Assembly (NCBI GenBank): GCA_910584035.1
Contig: CAJTZR010000071.1
Coordinates: forward strand, 1 to 10,097
DNA from: an uncultured Christensenella sp.
GTDB lineage: Bacteria; Bacillota; Clostridia; Christensenellales; UBA3700
Direction: 5' to 3'
Length of the DNA stretch: 10,097 nt
The notes under the pieces are model-generated. The model did no database searches. It was not told the DNA's origin and worked only from the letters and a program-made list of their open reading frames with translations. A program made the translations under genes and the position numbers. Below are positions 7,381 through 10,097 of this stretch, one piece after another (position 1 is the first letter of the stretch; each line of letters begins with the position of its first letter).

Positions 7381-8847
7381 TTAAAAATTATAAATTTTAT
7401 TTGCAATTTTTTGTCCAAAAGAAATATCGTGTTCAACAAAGATAATGCTAAGTTCTGTGTTTTCTAATAGACTTTCAATCTGCATACGAGTAAAAATATC
7501 TAAATAATTCAATGGCTCGTCCCAAACATACAAATGTGCTTTTTCTGATAAACTTTTTGCAAGTAAGATTTTCTTTTTTTGTCCCTCAGATAGTTTAGCA
7601 ATATCCTCAATTTGCTCTTTAGTATCAAAGCCCATTTTATTTAAAATTGCTCTAAATAGTGCTTGGTCAATATTGTTTTCAAGCGAGAAATTTTTTAAGC
7701 TACCACGTAAATTATCTGCGTTCTGTGGGATATATGAAATTTTTAAATCGTTAGGTATAGTGATATTTCCACTATGCTCAATATTTTCGCCTATAATTAA
7801 TTTTAACAAGCTACTTTTACCACAACCATTTTTGCCATTTAGGAGCAATCTATCACCTTGTTTTATTGTTAAGTCAATAGGTTCACATATGCTTTTGCCG
7901 TCATAAAATATTTTTAGATTATTAGTGTTTATTAACTTGTCATTACGATATGGTAGGCAAGTGATTTTTAGTTCATCCATTCTTTCTGTATTTTGCAATA
8001 ATTCAGATTTTTGTTCAATTGACTTTAATTGTCTGTTTTCTGTAGCTTTTGCACGTTTCATCATTTTTGCTGACTTATGACCAATAAAGCCTCTATCAAC
8101 TGGACCATTGCCATATTTGCTTGATTCTACTTTATCTGCCCATTCGCTAGTTCGCTTTGTGGCTTTTGATAATCTTGCAATTTCTTTTTTCAATTGTTCA
8201 TTTTGAGCTTCTTCAAATGCTTGTGTGGCATTAAAATTATCAAACCAACTAGAAAAGTTACCTTTTTGTACTTCAATATTACTTTTGTTAATGGATAAAA
8301 TATGGTCAGTGCACATATCTAAAAAGTATCTATCGTGTGATACTAAAATAAAGCTTTTCTTTTTCTTAAGATAATTTGCCAAAACCTTTCTACCTTGGGA
8401 ATCTAAATGATTAGTGGGTTCATCAATTAATAAATAGTTATCCTCATTCAAAAATAAGCCTGCGAGCAAAATTTTAGTTTTTTCACCATTAGACAAAGTG
8501 CTAAAATTACATTGCAAAATGTCATAGTCAAGTTGTAAATAGGAAAATTCACGGATAATCTCCCATTCCTCAGCAGTAGGGCAAAGTCCCTCCATAATGT
8601 AGTAAACAAGTTTATTTTGCTCCTTGATAGGGTAGGGGAAATAAGTAAATTGCATTGTGCAACTTATTGTACCTTGATATTCAAATTCTTTCATTAAAAG
8701 CTTTAAAAATGTTGTTTTACCTCTGCCGTTTCTACCAACAAGTCCAAGCTTCCAGTTTGTATCAATCTGAAAGCTTACGTCTTTAAAAATATTTTGTGTA
8801 CTGCTATCATAAGCAAAAGTTAAATTTTGTATGTTTATTAATGACAT
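7381..8847 (-). CDS. lsa: Lsa-type ABC-F ribosomal protection ATPase
   Basis: 488 residues; ATG 8847 has GAGG (8855-8858) 7 bases upstream. This is a soluble ABC-F protein with two ATPase domains and no membrane segment. Domain 1: Walker A GRNGRGKT (38-45), signature LSNGE (118-122), Walker B with Glu143 in IDEPTNHLD, switch His171 (SHDR). A charged interdomain linker follows (about 190-300, with GFIGHKSAKMMKRAK). Domain 2: Walker A GKNGCGKS (338-345), LSEGQ (419-423), WDEP with Glu444, and His473. The opening MSLINIQNLTFAY, the FPYP near 70-73 and the linker wording recall Lsa proteins. In enterococci and other Firmicutes these dislodge lincosamides, pleuromutilins and streptogramin A from the ribosome. 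Both catalytic sites look intact. The long leader with an upstream ORF and terminator suggests drug-inducible attenuation. The resistance spectrum is inferred. I found no clear terminator between its stop and the amidase-like gene. Confidence 0.9.
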   Translation of the reverse strand: MSLINIQNLTFAYDSSTQNIFKDVSFQIDTNWKLGLVGRNGRGKTTFLKLLMKEFEYQGTISCTMQFTYFPYPIKEQNKLVYYIMEGLCPTAEEWEIIREFSYLQLDYDILQCNFSTLSNGEKTKILLAGLFLNEDNYLLIDEPTNHLDSQGRKVLANYLKKKKSFILVSHDRYFLDMCTDHILSINKSNIEVQKGNFSSWFDNFNATQAFEEAQNEQLKKEIARLSKATKRTSEWADKVESSKYGNGPVDRGFIGHKSAKMMKRAKATENRQLKSIEQKSELLQNTERMDELKITCLPYRNDKLINTNNLKIFYDGKSICEPIDLTIKQGDRLLLNGKNGCGKSSLLKLIIGENIEHSGNITIPNDLKISYIPQNADNLRGSLKNFSLENNIDQALFRAILNKMGFDTKEQIEDIAKLSEGQKKKILLAKSLSEKAHLYVWDEPLNYLDIFTRMQIESLLENTELSIIFVEHDISFGQKIANKIYNF

Positions 8848-9291
8848 AAAATCGCCTCACTTTTAAAATTCGTATATTATAAATCTACATTGATAAGAGT
8901 AGATTACTATAAATAATGGTATCATTTTCTATGCTACTCAAAACGTTAGCTACTAACATTAAATTGATAGATAAAATTGCATAATTAACTTGTAAAATTA
9001 TTAGCTAAATATTAATATTTAACATTTTAATTTGTATATTATTGATACAATAAGTGCTAATTTTGTATAACTCAAATAAATAAGTAATTATAAACTTTTA
9101 GACTTAGCAAAACGGACTGAGCATATATATCCCTATTACTTTATTAGATTAATAAATTTTGTAAAATTTTACGCTAAATGTTATTTTAATTTCTAACAAC
9201 GCATTGTTTTTATGTTGTATAAAATTTAGAAGCACACGCATTAGTCTTAAAAGTTTTTGTTTCTAAAGCATATGTTATGCAGTAAACTGAA
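8848..9291 (-). other. Gene-free leader between the attenuator and the ABC-F gene
   Basis: About 445 bases of very AT-rich sequence without a convincing gene. It contains a 7-bp hairpin (8882-8888 with 8899-8905, AATCTAC/GTAGATT) about 25 bases upstream of the ABC-F ribosome site, a TTGTAT/ATACAA inverted repeat (9032-9037 and 9045-9050), and a possible 6-codon ORF (9104-9124 minus, AGGG at 9131-9134) that is weak. No second strong promoter was found. It is likely the 5' untranslated part of the read-through ABC-F mRNA. Confidence 0.45.
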
Positions 9292-9325
9292 TAAAAAAAG
9301 GCTATTGAGAAAGCTCTCAATAGCC
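9292..9325 (-). terminator. Strong intrinsic terminator in the ABC-F leader (candidate attenuator)
   Basis: An 11-bp perfect stem (9315-9325 with 9300-9310, GGCTATTGAGA/TCTCAATAGCC) with a 4-base loop is followed on the minus strand by seven T residues (9293-9299). The plus strand lacks a T-run, so it acts leftward. The only thing upstream on that strand is the 14-codon ORF and two promoters, and the next gene downstream is the ABC-F gene; this placement fits conditional termination. Confidence 0.88.
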
Positions 9326-9372
9326 AGTTTAACTATCAAATATTACTTTCTTGCATAACAAGAGTTTGCAAT

Positions 9373-9417
9373 CTAACTTGCAATACCCATATTTAGTTTA
9401 GCAAAAAAGTATTTCAT
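9373..9417 (-). CDS. 14-residue upstream ORF (candidate leader peptide)
   Basis: ATG 9417 to TAG 9373 encodes MKYFFAKLNMGIAS. A Shine-Dalgarno site (GAGGTG, 9422-9427) precedes it by 4 bases (6 bases counted from GAGG). It starts about 23 bases after the predicted start of the nearer promoter and ends about 48 bases before the terminator stem. A TTGCAA/TTGCAA inverted repeat (9366-9371 and 9378-9383) holds its stop codon in the loop. Known ABC-F and erm-type leaders use ribosome stalling on such short ORFs to prevent termination or expose a start site. That this peptide is translated and sensed is inference; the reading frame and ribosome site are visible. Confidence 0.6.
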   Translation of the reverse strand: MKYFFAKLNMGIAS

Positions 9418-9446
9418 CACGCACCTCAACTTTAAATATGATAAAC

Positions 9447-9475
9447 ATTTTAGCATAAAAGTTTACATATTTCAA
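9447..9475 (-). promoter_or_regulatory. Proximal sigma-A promoter of the ABC-F leader
   Basis: On the minus strand: -35 TTGAAA (9470-9475), 17-base spacer, -10 TAAAAT (9447-9452) preceded by TATGC, an extended -10. Each hexamer is one base from consensus. The predicted start near 9440 lies just ahead of the upstream ORF's ribosome site. Confidence 0.72.
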
Positions 9476-9491
9476 AATATTGATTAATAAT

Positions 9492-9520
9492 ATTATAACA
9501 TACTTTTTTAGTTATTGCAA
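9492..9520 (-). promoter_or_regulatory. Distal sigma-A promoter of the ABC-F leader
   Basis: On the minus strand: -35 TTGCAA (9515-9520), 17-base spacer, perfect -10 TATAAT (9492-9497) with a full extended TATGT before it. The predicted start is near 9485. Together with the proximal promoter it forms a tandem pair 45 bases apart. To its right, 9521-9720 shows nothing I can identify. Confidence 0.72.
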
Positions 9521-9720
9521 CTACTTAAACAAATTATTTTATAAAAAATTGAATAAAACCCGTCAAAAATCGACATTAACTTGTAAATTAATTAAGAAGT
9601 ATATAGTTTGTCATTGAATAAAAAAGCAAGTAAAATAACAAAATATAATAAAAGTATTAATAAAAATATCAATTCAAAAGCGATATTTGAAAAATTATTG
9701 TAAAATTTGCAAAAAATGCT

Positions 9721-9749
9721 TTGACAAAGCAAATAAATTGTGTTATTAT
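9721..9749 (+). promoter_or_regulatory. Promoter of the tRNA-Ser gene
   Basis: A perfect -35 TTGACA (9721-9726), 17-base spacer and -10 TATTAT (9744-9749) with an extended TGT. The predicted start near 9756 is about 5 bases before the mature tRNA end, as expected for a strong stable-RNA promoter. Confidence 0.85.
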
Positions 9750-9760
9750 AAGTAAGCAAT

Positions 9761-9851
9761 GGAGAAATACCCAAGAGGCCGAAGGGGCTCCCCTGCTAAG
9801 GGAGTAGTACGGGTAACCGTAGCGAGGGTTCAAATCCCTCTTTCTCCGCCA
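9761..9851 (+). tRNA. tRNA-Ser (anticodon GCU)
   Basis: A 91-base class II tRNA with encoded CCA (9849-9851). The acceptor stem GGAGAAA (9761-9767) pairs with TTTCTCC (9841-9847), followed by discriminator G. The anticodon stem CTCCC/GGGAG (9788-9792 and 9800-9804) encloses the loop CTGCTAA, giving anticodon GCT at 9795-9797, which reads AGC and AGU serine codons. A long variable arm (TACGG GTAA CCGTA) and a T arm GAGGG TTCAAAT CCCTC are both present, typical of serine tRNAs. It has its own promoter and terminator. Confidence 0.97.
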
Positions 9852-9861
9852 GAAGGGAATT

Positions 9862-9902
9862 GTACGAACACACGTCAAAGTGAGTTCGTACTTTTCCTTT
9901 TA
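9862..9902 (+). terminator. Terminator of the tRNA-Ser transcript
   Basis: An 8-bp perfect stem GTACGAAC/GTTCGTAC (9862-9869, 9884-9891), extended by CAC/GTG after one mismatch, is followed by TTTTCCTTTT (9892-9901). It lies 10 bases after the tRNA. Its loop can alternatively pair with 9912-9921, so it may be part of a larger fold. Confidence 0.78.
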
Positions 9903-10020
9903 TATGAGTGTTTTGGCGTGTGCATACCCATTACGGACTTACTGCCTAAACCACCTATTCCTACGGCTTGGCAGACACAAAAACGTGATGAGAACGGCAA
10001 CTTTACAAAATAACGTAATG
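9903..10020 (+). other. GC-richer, foldable segment after tRNA-Ser (candidate structured RNA or gene remnant)
   Basis: Bases 9905-10000 are about 48% G+C by hand count, against about 30% in the rest of the window. CCCATTACG (9927-9935) pairs perfectly with CGTAATGGG (10014-10022), enclosing a CTGCC/GGCAG stem (9942-9946, 9970-9974). TTTGGCGTGTG (9912-9922) can pair with CACACGTCAAA (9869-9879, one G-U), which overlaps the preceding terminator's loop. Both strands also give short protein-like readings (plus: ...PKPPIPTAWQTQKRDENG..., ending at 10013), but no start with a ribosome site is credible. It may be a structured RNA, or a remnant of inserted DNA beside a tRNA gene. I do not recognise the family. 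Confidence 0.35.
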
Positions 10021-10058
10021 GGCACTTTGAGAGAAATCTTAAAGTGCCTTTGCTATTT
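10021..10058 (+). terminator. Intrinsic terminator with GAAA loop
   Basis: A 12-bp stem with one G-U pair (10021-10032 GGCACTTTGAGA, 10037-10048 TCTTAAAGTGCC) is closed by a GAAA tetraloop and followed by TTTGCTATTT. It would end a plus-strand transcript covering the foldable segment. The T tract is imperfect. It overlaps the 3' arm of the CGTAATGGG stem by two bases. Confidence 0.75.
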
Positions 10059-10060
10059 GC

Positions 10061-10089
10061 TTGAATAAATCATTTGTTTTTGATATAAT
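10061..10089 (+). promoter_or_regulatory. Promoter reading out of the window
   Basis: -35 TTGAAT (10061-10066), 17-base spacer and perfect -10 TATAAT (10084-10089) with an extended TGA before it. The predicted start is at or near the last base of the window, so the gene it drives is not visible. Confidence 0.7.
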
Positions 10090-10097
10090 GATTATAC

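Noticed and set aside
9104..9124. Second tiny leader ORF (MLSPFC, minus strand)
   Set aside because: AGGG is well spaced at 6 bases, but the ORF is so short that chance is likely, and no hairpin follows it.
9592..9878. Minus-strand frames across the tRNA (for example with RDLNPRYGYPYYSLSRG)
   Set aside because: This is the well-known spurious translation of antisense tRNA-Ser and is not a gene.
9759..10068. Plus-strand frames overlapping tRNA-Ser and its downstream segment
   Set aside because: They begin inside or next to the tRNA or its terminator and lack a ribosome site. The downstream part could be a gene remnant, but I cannot show it.
1..10097. CRISPR array, insertion sequence or replication origin
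   Set aside because: No regularly spaced repeats, transposase or integrase frame, terminal inverted repeats or DnaA-box cluster were seen.

Overview
The window is AT-rich (roughly 30% G+C by eye), with strong Shine-Dalgarno sites, near-consensus sigma-A promoters with 17-base spacers, and intrinsic terminators. The protein families (an M60/enhancin-like glycoprotein protease with lectin-like domains, a clostridial-type Amidase_3 protein with paired peptidoglycan-binding modules, and an Lsa-type ABC-F ATPase) point to a host-associated, probably gut-dwelling low-GC Firmicute of the Clostridia. The species cannot be named from the sequence.

Layout. Bases 1-360 hold no gene, only several hairpins, including a likely bidirectional terminator. 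Bases 361-5127 (minus strand) encode a 1588-residue membrane-anchored M60 metallopeptidase with a long Lys/Ala/Thr/Ser-rich cytoplasmic tail. A divergent intergenic region carries two strong promoters back to back. One reads left into the M60 gene; the other reads right into a small membrane protein of the DUF4870/Tic20-like type (5436-5867). A 12-bp hairpin terminator separates this gene from the convergent amidase-like gene (6065-7129, minus). Next, also on the minus strand, comes the Lsa-type ABC-F gene (7381-8847). Its leader, more than 500 bases long, holds two tandem promoters, a 14-codon upstream ORF and a strong terminator, which is the layout of antibiotic-induced ribosome-mediated attenuation. 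At the right edge a tRNA-Ser(GCU) gene with its own promoter and terminator is followed by a GC-richer, highly foldable segment, a second terminator, and a promoter reading out of the window.

How it fits together. The M60 protein and the amidase-like protein concern surface or extracellular substrates: host glycoproteins and peptidoglycan, respectively. The ABC-F protein would protect ribosomes from drugs acting at the peptidyl-transferase centre. Apart from the shared divergent promoter region there is no clear operon. The points most worth following are the inferred attenuator of the ABC-F gene, the odd N-terminal tail of the M60 protein, the apparent loss of a zinc-ligand His in the amidase-like protein, and the structured segment after the tRNA.
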